From Marmoricola sp. URHB0036 (GTDB taxonomy: Bacteria; Actinomycetota; Actinomycetes; Propionibacteriales; Nocardioidaceae), in the NCBI RefSeq assembly GCF_000426045.1, contig NZ_AUEP01000003.1, forward strand, positions 186,001 through 250,000: DNA of 64,000 nt. The letters are read 5' to 3'. Below, piece by piece: positions 50,637 to 58,642 of this stretch (position 1 is the stretch's first letter; every line of letters begins with the position of its first letter). Under the pieces are notes generated by a model. The model was given only the letters and a program-made list of their open reading frames with translations, did no database searches and had not been told where the DNA came from. The position numbers and the translations under genes were made by a program.

Positions 50637-51866
50637 TTGGATGAGCGCCCGATCGACACCTACGTGTCGAGCGTCCAGGCACTCTGGCCGGGCACACCTG
50701 AGCCGCGACTTCGTCGAAGTCGCGGCTCAGGTCGTGCCGGGGCCGCAGGCAGGGCCGGACAGGAGACCGAGCTGGCGGTGCTGCCCCACGCGGGGGCGCC
50801 GCGGCTGCTGGTCCCGGTCGGGAACCCCGCCGCTGCTGCGCGGGCGATGCTGCGCTTCAGCGCCGCGCTGTCCACGGGTGACACCGTCAAGCGGATCGGC
50901 GTCTCGGCCCTGCTGCGGGGTCGCGCCGCCGCTGCCTTCCCCGACCGGATCACGGTCAGCGAACGGGTCGGATCGATGCGGGACTACCTCAGCGGGGTGT
51001 TCGGAGAGCCCGTCGACTTCAGCCTCGGACTCGGCACCGCCCGGGTCAACCGCAAGCCGGTGCTCCAGGTCTTCGACGCCAAGGGTCGCAGCCTGGCGTT
51101 CGTGAAGATCGGCGGCACTTCCGTCACCGAGGCGCTCGTACGCCGCGAGGCGGAGTCGCTGCAACGGCTCGCCGCTGCCGACCTCCCAGCCGAGATCGAG
51201 GTGCCCCAGCTGGTGCACCTCGGCACCTGGCAGGGCGCCACCGTGGTCGCGATGACCGCCCTGGAGACGTCCTTCCTGCAGCGCCCCAAGCGACAGTTCG
51301 ACGTGCCGGTCCCGGAGATGCGCCACTTCGCGGAGGCCTTCGACGAGGGGACCCGGCCGCTGACGGAGTCGCCGCTGTGGGACCAGATGCTCACCGTCCA
51401 GAAATCACTGGCGTCCTCCGACGTACGTTCCCGCCTCGGGGACGCGCTCAACCAGCTCCGCCTGGCCAGCGAGGGACACCCACTTCCCCTGGGCGGCTGG
51501 CACGGTGACTGGACGCCGTGGAACATGAGCCGTCGTCGCGGCCGCCTCCAGCTCTGGGACTGGGAGCGCTTCGAGACCGGTGTGCCCGTCGGGCTGGACC
51601 GGTGCCACTACGGCGTCAACGCCATCACGCACAGCGAGGGCTTCACCCAGGCCTCGGTCCTCCGTGGCCTCGAGCTGGCCGAGGTCCCCGAGGAGCCGGG
51701 CAGCGACGAGCACCTCGTGGCGGCGACGTACCTCGCAGCCATCACCTGCCGCTACCTCGAAGGAGCCGAGTCCGAGCTCGGCGCCGCCATCGAGGACCGC
51801 AGCCGGGTGGTGCTGGACACCCTGTGCACGTGGCTCGGCATGCCGGCCCAGGCGCGCCATGGCTGA
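50637..51866 (+). CDS. aminoglycoside-phosphotransferase-fold kinase with TTG start
   Basis: TTG at 50637 lies 6 bases after GGGGGGA; GTG 50778 is a later alternative, but the 47 extra residues contain 'VQALWPG', which matches related proteins. The 409-residue protein has 'GGWHGDWTPWNMSRRRGRLQLWDWERF' with His289, Asp291, Asn296 and Asp308, the catalytic loop and metal-binding residues of the APH/choline-kinase fold. The N-lobe is diverged (nucleotide Lys probably in 'LAFVKIGGTS'). It could phosphorylate a sugar or a nucleotide-sugar precursor. The first 35 codons include a 17-bp perfect hairpin. The sulfotransferase gene overlaps its end by 8 bases. Confidence 0.78.
   Translation: MDERPIDTYVSSVQALWPGTPEPRLRRSRGSGRAGAAGRAGQETELAVLPHAGAPRLLVPVGNPAAAARAMLRFSAALSTGDTVKRIGVSALLRGRAAAAFPDRITVSERVGSMRDYLSGVFGEPVDFSLGLGTARVNRKPVLQVFDAKGRSLAFVKIGGTSVTEALVRREAESLQRLAAADLPAEIEVPQLVHLGTWQGATVVAMTALETSFLQRPKRQFDVPVPEMRHFAEAFDEGTRPLTESPLWDQMLTVQKSLASSDVRSRLGDALNQLRLASEGHPLPLGGWHGDWTPWNMSRRRGRLQLWDWERFETGVPVGLDRCHYGVNAITHSEGFTQASVLRGLELAEVPEEPGSDEHLVAATYLAAITCRYLEGAESELGAAIEDRSRVVLDTLCTWLGMPAQARHG
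50696..50732 (+). terminator. 17-bp perfect hairpin inside kinase gene 5' region
   Basis: ACCTGAGCCGCGACTTC (50696-50712) pairs perfectly with GAAGTCGCGGCTCAGGT (50716-50732) around GTC. It is 105 bases after the GH26-like stop and inside the next reading frame from codon 20. It probably ends GH26-like transcripts or attenuates the kinase gene; there is no U-tract. Confidence 0.55.
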
Positions 51867-52773
51867 CGGCAGTCCCGTACGCCGGCTGACCCGCTGGTTG
51901 CGCGCGCATGCGCCCGGCGGACTGCAGTCGTGGCTGCGCCGGTCGCTCGACCGCTGGGGGACCCTGACCTCGCGGTGGCGGCTGCAACCGTCGTTCATCA
52001 TCGCCGGCGCGCAGCGAGCGGGCACCACCACGCTCTACCGCGTCCTCAGCGAGCACCCGGCCGTCGCCCGGCCCACGGCTTCGAAGGGCATCGGCTACTT
52101 TGACCTGAACTACCACAAGGGCCCACGCTGGTACCGCGGACACTTCCCGTTGGCCTGGCTGGCCCGCCGCAAGCACGGGCCGCACGCTGCGACCTTCGAG
52201 AGCAGCGGTTACTACCTGTTCCACCCGCTGGCCGCGGCGCGGATCGCCCGTGACCTGCCGGACGTGCGCGTGGTGGTGATGGTGCGCGAGCCGGTCGAGC
52301 GTGCCTACTCGGCGCACCGTCACGAGCTCAACCGCGGCTTCGAGACCGAGGAGTTCGAGGCCGCCATCGACCTCGAGGAGGAGCGGACAGCGGGTGAGGT
52401 CGACCGGATGATCGCCGACCCGTCGTACGCCAGCTTCGACCACCGGCACCACTCCTACCTGGCCCGCAGCCGCTACAGCGAGCAGATCGACCGGTTCATC
52501 GACGAGCTCGGCCGCGACCGGGTCTACGTCGTCGACGCCGACGTGTTCTTCGCCGACCCGGTCGCCGAGTTCGAGCGGCTGCGCGCGTGGCTCGGCCTGC
52601 CGTCCTGGAAGCCGGCGAAGGTCGAGCAGTGGAACGCCCAGCCCCGCACGCCGATGCGGCCCGAGCTGCGCGAGCGCCTCGAGCGCTACTTCGAGCCGTA
52701 CGACGCCCGGCTGGCCGAGCAGATGGGACGAGCGCCGAGCTGGCGGACCGACCAGCAGTCAGCCCAGGGCTGA
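51859..52773 (+). CDS. PAPS-dependent sulfotransferase
   Basis: The ATG at 51859 overlaps the kinase stop, giving 304 residues. 'PSFIIAGAQRAGTTTLYRVLSEHP' carries the PAPS 5'-phosphosulfate loop (A-G-A-Q-R-A-G-T-T-T at 49-58), and 'VRVVVMVREPVERAYSAHRHELNRGFE' the 3'-phosphate-binding R-x-P-x-x-R-x-x-S segment. 'HSYLARSRYSEQIDRFIDELGRDRVYVVDADVFFADP' is the usual C-terminal part of bacterial carbohydrate sulfotransferases. It moves sulfate from PAPS to a hydroxyl group, here probably of the locus polysaccharide. A CysQ-type phosphatase (57232) could remove the PAP by-product. It ends 15 bases into the convergent glycerophosphotransferase gene. Confidence 0.88.
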   Translation: MADGSPVRRLTRWLRAHAPGGLQSWLRRSLDRWGTLTSRWRLQPSFIIAGAQRAGTTTLYRVLSEHPAVARPTASKGIGYFDLNYHKGPRWYRGHFPLAWLARRKHGPHAATFESSGYYLFHPLAAARIARDLPDVRVVVMVREPVERAYSAHRHELNRGFETEEFEAAIDLEEERTAGEVDRMIADPSYASFDHRHHSYLARSRYSEQIDRFIDELGRDRVYVVDADVFFADPVAEFERLRAWLGLPSWKPAKVEQWNAQPRTPMRPELRERLERYFEPYDARLAEQMGRAPSWRTDQQSAQG

Positions 52774-53847
52774 GCGCAGCCGGTCGACGACCCGCTCGCT
52801 GGCGTGACCGTCCTCGTGCGGGCAGAACTGCTCGACGAAGTGCCGATAGCGCTCGCCGAAGGTGCGCACGACGCCGTCGAGGTCGGTCAGGCTCGCGGCC
52901 AGCTCCTCCTGGGTGGCTGCCACCGGCCCGGGAGCCCACTCCTCGTAGTCGAAGTACATGCCGCGCACCTTGTCGCGGTAGCGGTCGAGGTCGGGTGCGA
53001 ACAGCAGGATCGGCTTGCCGGTGACGGCGAAGTCGTAGATCGCGGAGGAGTAGTCGGAGACGAGCACGTCGGCGGCGAGGTAGAGGTCGGCGATGTCGGG
53101 ATGGTCGCTGACGTCGAGCACGAAGTCGCTGCCGGGGCTGGCCGGGCGCTCCTTCACGTTGCGGTGCAGGCGCAGCAGCAGTCGCGCGCCCTCCGGCAGC
53201 GCGGCGGCCATCACGCCCGGGTCCAGCAGCACCGACTGGCGGAAGCGCCCGTCGTCGGTCTTGTCGTCGTCGCGCCAGGTGGGTGCGTGCAGCACGGCCA
53301 GCGAGCCGGGTGCGATGCCGAGCTGACGGCGGATGTCCTCCCGCCGGCTGTCGGCGCCGGGCGCGCGCAGCACGTCGTTGCGCGGGTAGCCGGTCTCCCA
53401 GACCTCGCCGTCGAACCGGAAGGCGCTGCGGAACATCTCGGTGCAGGCCGGCCCAGGGGAGACGAGGTAGTCCCACTTGGCCACGTCGCGCACCATCCGC
53501 TTCAGGTGCGCTCGGGGTTCGGTGTGGTTGTCGGTCCGCTCGTCGTGGCCGAGCAGCTTCAGCGGCGTGCCGTGCCACATCTGCACGTAGTGCACGCGGG
53601 GTCCCTTGACCAGGTGCTTGGAGATGATGTCGTTGGCGACGAGGACGTCGCTGGTCAGCAGGTCCTTGAAGTAGGCCACGCCGTGCCGCTGGACCGTGCG
53701 TACGTCGGCCGGGAACTGGTTCTCGCCCGTGGTCACCCAGAGCCGCCGCCACGACGGCTCGGAGCGGGCGAGGTGCTCGGAGAGGGCACGCGGGCTGTCG
53801 GCGTACAGGCCCCGCCAGCTCTCGAACATCACCGTTCGACGGCTCAT
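52759..53847 (-). CDS. CDP-glycerol glycerophosphotransferase family protein (TagB/TagF-like)
   Basis: The 362-residue product has the family fold: 'TVMFESWRGLYADSPRALSEHL', 'VHYVQMWHGTPLKLLGHDE' with the active-site W-H-G-T-P at 91-95, 'YLVSPGPACTEMFRSAF', 'VWETGYPRNDVL', 'VLHAPTWRDDDK' and 'DHPDIADLYLAADVLVSDYSSAIYDFAVTGKPILLFAPDLDRYRDKVRGMYFDYEEWAPGPV' with the donor-binding H-P-D and S-D-Y-S-S. Family members add glycerol-phosphate or ribitol-phosphate to teichoic acids or capsules. Its ATG overlaps the flippase stop (ATGA), so flippase, co-polymerase and this gene form one minus-strand unit. Confidence 0.9.
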   Translation of the reverse strand: MSRRTVMFESWRGLYADSPRALSEHLARSEPSWRRLWVTTGENQFPADVRTVQRHGVAYFKDLLTSDVLVANDIISKHLVKGPRVHYVQMWHGTPLKLLGHDERTDNHTEPRAHLKRMVRDVAKWDYLVSPGPACTEMFRSAFRFDGEVWETGYPRNDVLRAPGADSRREDIRRQLGIAPGSLAVLHAPTWRDDDKTDDGRFRQSVLLDPGVMAAALPEGARLLLRLHRNVKERPASPGSDFVLDVSDHPDIADLYLAADVLVSDYSSAIYDFAVTGKPILLFAPDLDRYRDKVRGMYFDYEEWAPGPVAATQEELAASLTDLDGVVRTFGERYRHFVEQFCPHEDGHASERVVDRLRSALG

Positions 53848-55451
53848 CCGTCCGCCGACGTCTCGGGGAACAGGTCAGTCTCCAGCTCGTCCTCGGAGCT
53901 CCGGTGTTGCGGGTCCCTGCGGCGTCGGACCAGACCACGCAGGACGTCGAGCATCAGCACGCGACGTCCCCACCACAAGGCGAAGGCGTAGAGGACGAAG
54001 CACACCGCCACGACAGGGATCAGCGTGAGCAGGCTGAGGTCGACGAAGATCTCCACGCCCACGATCGGGACCGCGAAGCAGAGCACGTTGGCGACGGCGG
54101 CGACGCCTGCGGCGCGACCGAAGCTGAGGATCTTCATGGTGATCTGCACCTGGATGACCGCCAGGGTGCAGCGCGCGATCACGGCGATGGCCCACGCCAG
54201 CGCGGCCCCGGTGATGCCCATCTTCGGGATCAGGAGCAGGCACAGCCCGATGTCGAGCGCGAGCGCCAGCAACGAGTTCGCGAGGCTCAAGGCACTGCGG
54301 CCCGACATCAGCAGCAGGGTGTCGCACGGCCCGGTGGCGACCGCGAACAGCTGGGCACCGGCCATCAGCAGCACCACGGCCACACCCTGGTCGACGTACT
54401 CCTGGCCGAACAGGCTGAGGTAGACGAGGGGCGCCGCGGCCACGCCGACGTACATCGGCCAGGAGACGGCCATGCTCCACGCGGCGGAGATCTGGTAGAC
54501 GTCCTTGAGGCTCTCGTGCTCGCGGTTGGCCAGCAGCGCGGTGAACTTCGGCTGCAGCACCTGCTGGATCGCCTGGGTGCCGAACTGGCCGAGCGCCACG
54601 AACCGGGTCGCGGCGGTGTAGATGGCGGCGTCCTTGGGCCCCTTCATGGCCGCGATCAGGATGATGTCCATCCGCTGGATGGCCATCTGCGAGATCCGGG
54701 TGATGCTCCTCGGCCAGGTGAAGCGCCAGAAGTCGGCCCGCAGCTCGCGGTAGCTCTTGGTCGGCTCGGTGTGCGCCATGGTGCCGCGGCGGTGCAGGAA
54801 GCGGCGGAACATGGCGGCCGCGATCAGCCCGGCCACGGCGTAGGGCACCGACCAGGCGATGGTCAGGCCGAGCAGGTTGACCGAGACCAGCGAGCCCAGC
54901 AGGACCAGCAACGGCTGGGCCAACGGCCGGCCGATCTTGTCGACGAAGACCGTGTCGCGCATCCGGCCGAACGCCCGGGTGCCGGCCAGGGTGAGCGCCT
55001 GCCAGGTGGCCAGCGGGAGCGTCACGGCCAGCACGATCATGCTCTCGGCGCCACCGTCGCCCCCGACGCCGATCAGGTCCGCGAACGGCCCGGCGAACGC
55101 GATGACCACGACAGCGATCACGAGCGACGAGATCAGCGTGGGACGGAACGCGGCGCGGATGGTCGGCGGGATGTCCCCGCGGCGGTCCTGCGCCTCGTAG
55201 CGCAGCATGAACCGGCCGAGACCGGTCTCGGTGCCGAGGCTGGTGATCGAGGCGAGCAGCAGGAAGGCCGAGGTGACGGTGAAGAACCGTCCGGCCGTCT
55301 GGGTGTCGTAGAGGTTGGTGACGATCAGCACCAGCAGGAAGCCGGTGATGCCGGTGACGGCCGCTCCGACGAGCCCGAGCGCTCCACCTCGCGCGATGTG
55401 GGTCAGGTGCCGCCGGGTGTCGTCTGCCACCTCTCGGTCGACCTCGGTCAT
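53844..55451 (-). CDS. Wzx-type polysaccharide flippase
   Basis: The 535-residue polytopic protein has about 12-14 helices and the MATE/Wzx start 'HIARGGALGLVGAAVTGITGFLLVLIVTNLYDTQTAGRFFTVTSAFLLLASITSLGTETGLGRFMLRYE'. 'SALSLANSLLALALDIGLCLLLIPKMGITGAALAWAIAVIARCTLAVIQ' is the common C-terminal helix pair. Such proteins flip lipid-linked repeat units across the membrane before polymerisation. It overlaps both neighbours by 4 bases (co-polymerase stop and glycerophosphotransferase start). The C terminus has a charged 45-residue tail ('RRRRDPQHRSSEDELETDLF'). Confidence 0.9.
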   Translation of the reverse strand: MTEVDREVADDTRRHLTHIARGGALGLVGAAVTGITGFLLVLIVTNLYDTQTAGRFFTVTSAFLLLASITSLGTETGLGRFMLRYEAQDRRGDIPPTIRAAFRPTLISSLVIAVVVIAFAGPFADLIGVGGDGGAESMIVLAVTLPLATWQALTLAGTRAFGRMRDTVFVDKIGRPLAQPLLVLLGSLVSVNLLGLTIAWSVPYAVAGLIAAAMFRRFLHRRGTMAHTEPTKSYRELRADFWRFTWPRSITRISQMAIQRMDIILIAAMKGPKDAAIYTAATRFVALGQFGTQAIQQVLQPKFTALLANREHESLKDVYQISAAWSMAVSWPMYVGVAAAPLVYLSLFGQEYVDQGVAVVLLMAGAQLFAVATGPCDTLLLMSGRSALSLANSLLALALDIGLCLLLIPKMGITGAALAWAIAVIARCTLAVIQVQITMKILSFGRAAGVAAVANVLCFAVPIVGVEIFVDLSLLTLIPVVAVCFVLYAFALWWGRRVLMLDVLRGLVRRRRDPQHRSSEDELETDLFPETSADG

Positions 55452-56983
55452 GCCTCAGCGTGTCGGCGCGACCGGGAACGAGCCCGGCCGACGAACACCA
55501 CGCCCAGCACGGAGGGGGCGGCGTTCGGGTCGTCGGCCAGGGCGACCAGGTCACCGAGGCGGGACTTGCTCTCCACGGCCTCGACCACGGTCACGTCGGT
55601 GACCATCGCCAGTGCCTGGGCCTGGGGCGTACGACGAGGGCCGGCAGCGACGACGATGATGTCGAAGGACTGGCCCAGCTCGTCGAAGACGGTCTTGATG
55701 CCCGGGCCGGTGAGCAGGTCGTCGGCCCGGGGATCGGGCTTGCCCGACGGCAGGATGCTGAGGTGGTCGGTCAGCCGCACCAGCGACTGGGCGGCCGAGC
55801 TGCCCTCGGCGAGGACGTCGGTGAAGCCGCGCTTGGTGTCCAGGTTGAGGAACTTGGTGATGTCCCCGCCCTCACCGGTGGCGTCCACGACGACGGTGCG
55901 CAGGTTGGAGGCGGCGGCGGCGTACGCCAGGCCGAGGGCGGTGCGGGGGTAGCGAGCCGCCTCGGCGGCCGCGGAGTAGAGGATGCGCACCGGCCGCCGG
56001 CGGTCGCCGGAGAGTACGGCCACGCGCAGGGCCGCGAGCCCGGAACCGATCTGGAGGCTCTCGCCGTCCTCGAGCAGGACGATGCCCTCGTTGGTGTCGA
56101 GGACCTCGTCCATCGAGACGCTGCCGAGCAGGGGGAGCCCCGACGGGGCGACGTCGTCGGCGTGGTGGATCCGGTTCTCCGAGCGCGCCCGGATGATGAC
56201 GATGCCCAGGGCCAGCAGGAGTCCGGCGAACATGCCGAGCAGGGCGTAGGCCAGCAGTGCCTTCAGCGAGCTGCGACCGACGATGGCGGCGGGCGTGATG
56301 ACCTGTCCGGGGTCGACCGAGCCGGTCTGCAGCTCGGCCAGCGCTGCCTGGAGCTGGCCGATCTGGCTGGTCACGCCGCTGACCTGCTCCTGGAGCAGGC
56401 TCTTCTGGGCCGGGACCGTCTCGGCGTTGGCCTTGGCGACGAGTGCGGAGAGCGCCTTGTCCTGGCTGTTGATCTGGTTCTGGATGCGCTCGGTCTTCGC
56501 GCGGGTGACCGCCTCCGACCGCGCCTTGCGGAAGTCGAGGTAGGCCTCGGCGAAGCCCTGGGCCCGGCGTACGGCGACCGCGTCGGACCCGCCGGTGTAG
56601 TTGATCGTCAGGATCTGGGTGTTGGCCGGGACGCTCACGTCGAGACCGGAGAGCAGGTCGGAGGCGGAGCCCGGGTCACCGATCCGCTCGGCCACGGCGT
56701 TGGCCACCGAGTCCGACTGCATCAGCTGGGCCTCGGTCTCGAGGTTGATCAGGTCGTCACCGCGGCCGCTGGGGTAGAACGGGTTGCCGTCGAGCGGCGA
56801 GACGAGGATGGAGGCCTGTGCGGTGTGGTCCTCGGCGCGACGCAGCCCGGCCGCCACGCCCAGGGCGGTGCCCGTGGCCGCGAGCACCAGGATGAGGACG
56901 GCGCTGCGCCGGAGGGCGGCCACGAGGGCGGCTCTCCGCGGGCTGGTCTGTTGGTCGTCGGTCACTGGACGGAGTCTCTCCAT
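55448..56983 (-). CDS. Wzc-like polysaccharide co-polymerase with degenerate ATPase domain
   Basis: The 511-residue product has a Wzz part with two helices (about 30-50 and 252-272), an extracytoplasmic domain and coiled coil between ('VTRAKTERIQNQINSQDKALSALVAKANAETV'). The cytoplasmic part (273-511) is homologous to the BY-kinase/CpsD domain by order ('RILYSAAAEAARYPRTALGLAYAAAASNLRTVVVDATGEGGDITKFLNL', 'LSILPSGKPDPRADDLLTGPGIKTVFDELGQSFDIIVVAAGP'). The P-loop G-x-x-G-x-G-K-S/T is absent and the Walker B Asp is replaced in 'IIVVAAGP'. No Tyr cluster is at the C terminus. It is probably a length regulator without kinase activity. ATG 56983 or GTG 56965 may be the start. Confidence 0.82.
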   Translation of the reverse strand: MERLRPVTDDQQTSPRRAALVAALRRSAVLILVLAATGTALGVAAGLRRAEDHTAQASILVSPLDGNPFYPSGRGDDLINLETEAQLMQSDSVANAVAERIGDPGSASDLLSGLDVSVPANTQILTINYTGGSDAVAVRRAQGFAEAYLDFRKARSEAVTRAKTERIQNQINSQDKALSALVAKANAETVPAQKSLLQEQVSGVTSQIGQLQAALAELQTGSVDPGQVITPAAIVGRSSLKALLAYALLGMFAGLLLALGIVIIRARSENRIHHADDVAPSGLPLLGSVSMDEVLDTNEGIVLLEDGESLQIGSGLAALRVAVLSGDRRRPVRILYSAAAEAARYPRTALGLAYAAAASNLRTVVVDATGEGGDITKFLNLDTKRGFTDVLAEGSSAAQSLVRLTDHLSILPSGKPDPRADDLLTGPGIKTVFDELGQSFDIIVVAAGPRRTPQAQALAMVTDVTVVEAVESKSRLGDLVALADDPNAAPSVLGVVFVGRARSRSRRHAEA

Positions 56984-57231
56984 GTCGTGGCTGCTGAGCT
57001 CATGCTAGTCGGGATCAATCGGCCGGACCGGGCGAATCCCCACCTACGGCACCGAGCGGGACCGACGTGCTCAGCGCCCCCGCTTCGGGCCGGTCCCGGA
57101 GAGCCGGCCGAACCACACCGGACAAGCGTACGGGAGTATGGAGGCGCAGGTGACCGGTACGGTCCGGAACCCCGCGGAGGAATCCAGGCGAGTGCAGCGT
57201 GCTCCGGAAGCGCCCCTCTAGGCTGGCGCTC
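56984..57231. other. 248-bp divergent gap before cysQ-like gene
   Basis: It separates the co-polymerase (minus) from cysQ (plus). It holds GGCCGG/CCGGCC short repeats and the TAGGCT element next to cysQ, but nothing else is supported. Confidence 0.4.
57219..57224 (+). promoter_or_regulatory. -10 element TAGGCT, leaderless start
   Basis: TAGGCT is followed by 7 bases and the GTG of the cysQ-like gene at 57232. Confidence 0.5.
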
Positions 57232-58017
57232 GTGAGCGACCTCGACCAGCTGCCCCGCACCCCCCTCGCGCCCGACGCCGATGACCACGAGGTGGCCGCC
57301 TGGGCCGCGACCGAAGCGGGCCACCTGCTGCTCCAGGTGCGCCAGCAGGGACTGGAGGGGCGCGAGCTCAAGGACGCGGGTGACCAGGCGGCGCACGAGC
57401 TGCTGATGAAGCTGCTCGGTGAGGTGCGGCCCGACGACGTCGTGCTCAGCGAGGAGGGCAAGGACGATCGCCGGCGCCTGCACAGCGACCGGGTCTGGAT
57501 CGTCGACCCTCTCGACGGCACCCGTGAGTTCTCCGAGCCGCCCCGCGACGACTGGGCGGTGCACGTGGCCCTCTGGGAGAAGGGCGATCTCGTCGCCGGC
57601 GCCGTCGCGTTGCCCGGGCTGGACGTCACCTACGACACCGGCCGGCCGCCCGCCGTACCCCCGTCGACCGCCAGCCGGCCGCGCATCGTCGCCTCACGCA
57701 CCCGACCGCCCGCGTTCGTGCAGGCGCTCGTCGAGCACCTCGACGCAGAGCTGGTCCCGATGGGGTCGGCCGGGGCGAAGGTGATGTCGGTGGTCCGCGA
57801 CGTCAGCGACGCCTACGTGCACGCCGGCGGCCAGTACGAGTGGGACTCGGCGGCTCCGGTCGTCGTGGCCCGGGCAGCCGGACTCTTCACCAGCCGCGTG
57901 GACGGCTCGCCGCTCGTCTACAACCAGGACGACGTGCTGCTGCCGGACCTCATCGTGTGCCGGCCCGAGCTCTCGCAGCAGATCCTCGACTTCGTCCGCG
58001 AGCACGGCACCGACTGA
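57232..58017 (+). CDS. cysQ: 3'(2'),5'-bisphosphate nucleotidase CysQ-like
   Basis: The GTG at 57232 gives 261 residues of the FIG/IMPase fold: 'DDVVLSEEGKDDRRRL' with metal-binding Glu74-Glu75, 'VWIVDPLDGTREFSEPPRDDWAVHVALW' with Asp92, Asp95, Gly96 and Thr97, and 'QYEWDSAAPVVVARAAGLFTSRVDGSPLVYN' with the W-D final metal Asp. D-P-L-D-G-T-R-E-F is closer to CysQ than to inositol monophosphatase. It dephosphorylates PAP, the by-product of sulfotransferases, or PAPS in sulfate assimilation. The position beside the sulfotransferase locus makes PAP recycling likely. The HAD gene follows 1 base after its stop. Confidence 0.85.
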   Translation: MSDLDQLPRTPLAPDADDHEVAAWAATEAGHLLLQVRQQGLEGRELKDAGDQAAHELLMKLLGEVRPDDVVLSEEGKDDRRRLHSDRVWIVDPLDGTREFSEPPRDDWAVHVALWEKGDLVAGAVALPGLDVTYDTGRPPAVPPSTASRPRIVASRTRPPAFVQALVEHLDAELVPMGSAGAKVMSVVRDVSDAYVHAGGQYEWDSAAPVVVARAAGLFTSRVDGSPLVYNQDDVLLPDLIVCRPELSQQILDFVREHGTD

Positions 58018-58018
58018 G

Positions 58019-58642
58019 ATGGGCGCTCGTTCCGCGGTGGCAGCGGTCCTCTGGGACGCCGACGGCGTGCTCCAGCAGGTGCCCGCCAGCTGGTTCGAGC
58101 TCCTCGGGCAGGCGATCGGCGACGAGCAGTCGCTGGCCCTGCTCGACCTGCTCCTCCCGCAGATGGAGGACGCGGCCCGCGGCACGGTCGCGATGACCGA
58201 GCAGCTCCCGGCCGCCCTCGAGGAGCGGGGACTGGCCGAGCACACCGACCAGGTCAGCGAGGTCTGGGGCACCATCGAGCCGCTCGAGGAGACGCGCTCC
58301 TTCGTGCGGGAGCTGCGTGCGGCCGGGTTCGGGTGCCACCTGGCCACCAACCAGGACGACCTGCGGACGTCGTACATGCGCGCCCGGATGGGGTACGACG
58401 AGCTGCTGGACCGTTGCTTCTACTCCTGCGAGATCGGTGCCGCCAAGCCCGACGAGGAGTTCTTCCACCGGGTCGCCACCGAGCTCGAGGTCGAGCTGGG
58501 CGAGCTCGTCTTCGTCGACGACACCCTCGAGAACGTGCACGCCGCCCAGGCCTGCGGGCTGCCGGCCCTGTACTGGCACCACCGCGACGGGGTCGACGCG
58601 CTGCGCCAGCGGCTGTCCGCCTTCGGTGTGGAGGCCGGCTGA
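58019..58642 (+). CDS. HAD-superfamily hydrolase (subfamily IA)
   Basis: The 207-residue protein has motif I 'AVLWDADGVLQQVPASW' (Asp nucleophile, D-x-D-G at about 13-16), motif II 'CHLATNQDDLRTSYM', motif III Lys in 'EIGAAKPDEEFFHRVA' and motif IV 'ELVFVDDTLENVHAAQACGLPALYW'. Motif II has Thr-Asn as in many phosphatases. The cap domain is a small helix bundle (residues 18-80). It is likely a phosphatase of a sugar-phosphate or similar, not identifiable. It starts 1 base after cysQ and overlaps the ligD-type gene start by 1 base (TGATG), so these three are one operon. Confidence 0.85.
   Translation: MGARSAVAAVLWDADGVLQQVPASWFELLGQAIGDEQSLALLDLLLPQMEDAARGTVAMTEQLPAALEERGLAEHTDQVSEVWGTIEPLEETRSFVRELRAAGFGCHLATNQDDLRTSYMRARMGYDELLDRCFYSCEIGAAKPDEEFFHRVATELEVELGELVFVDDTLENVHAAQACGLPALYWHHRDGVDALRQRLSAFGVEAG

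Noticed and set aside
40200-57000. recent horizontal transfer of the polysaccharide locus
   Set aside because: Gene content is accessory, but GC level, codon style and start signals look like the rest, and no mobility genes flank it; age of acquisition cannot be judged.
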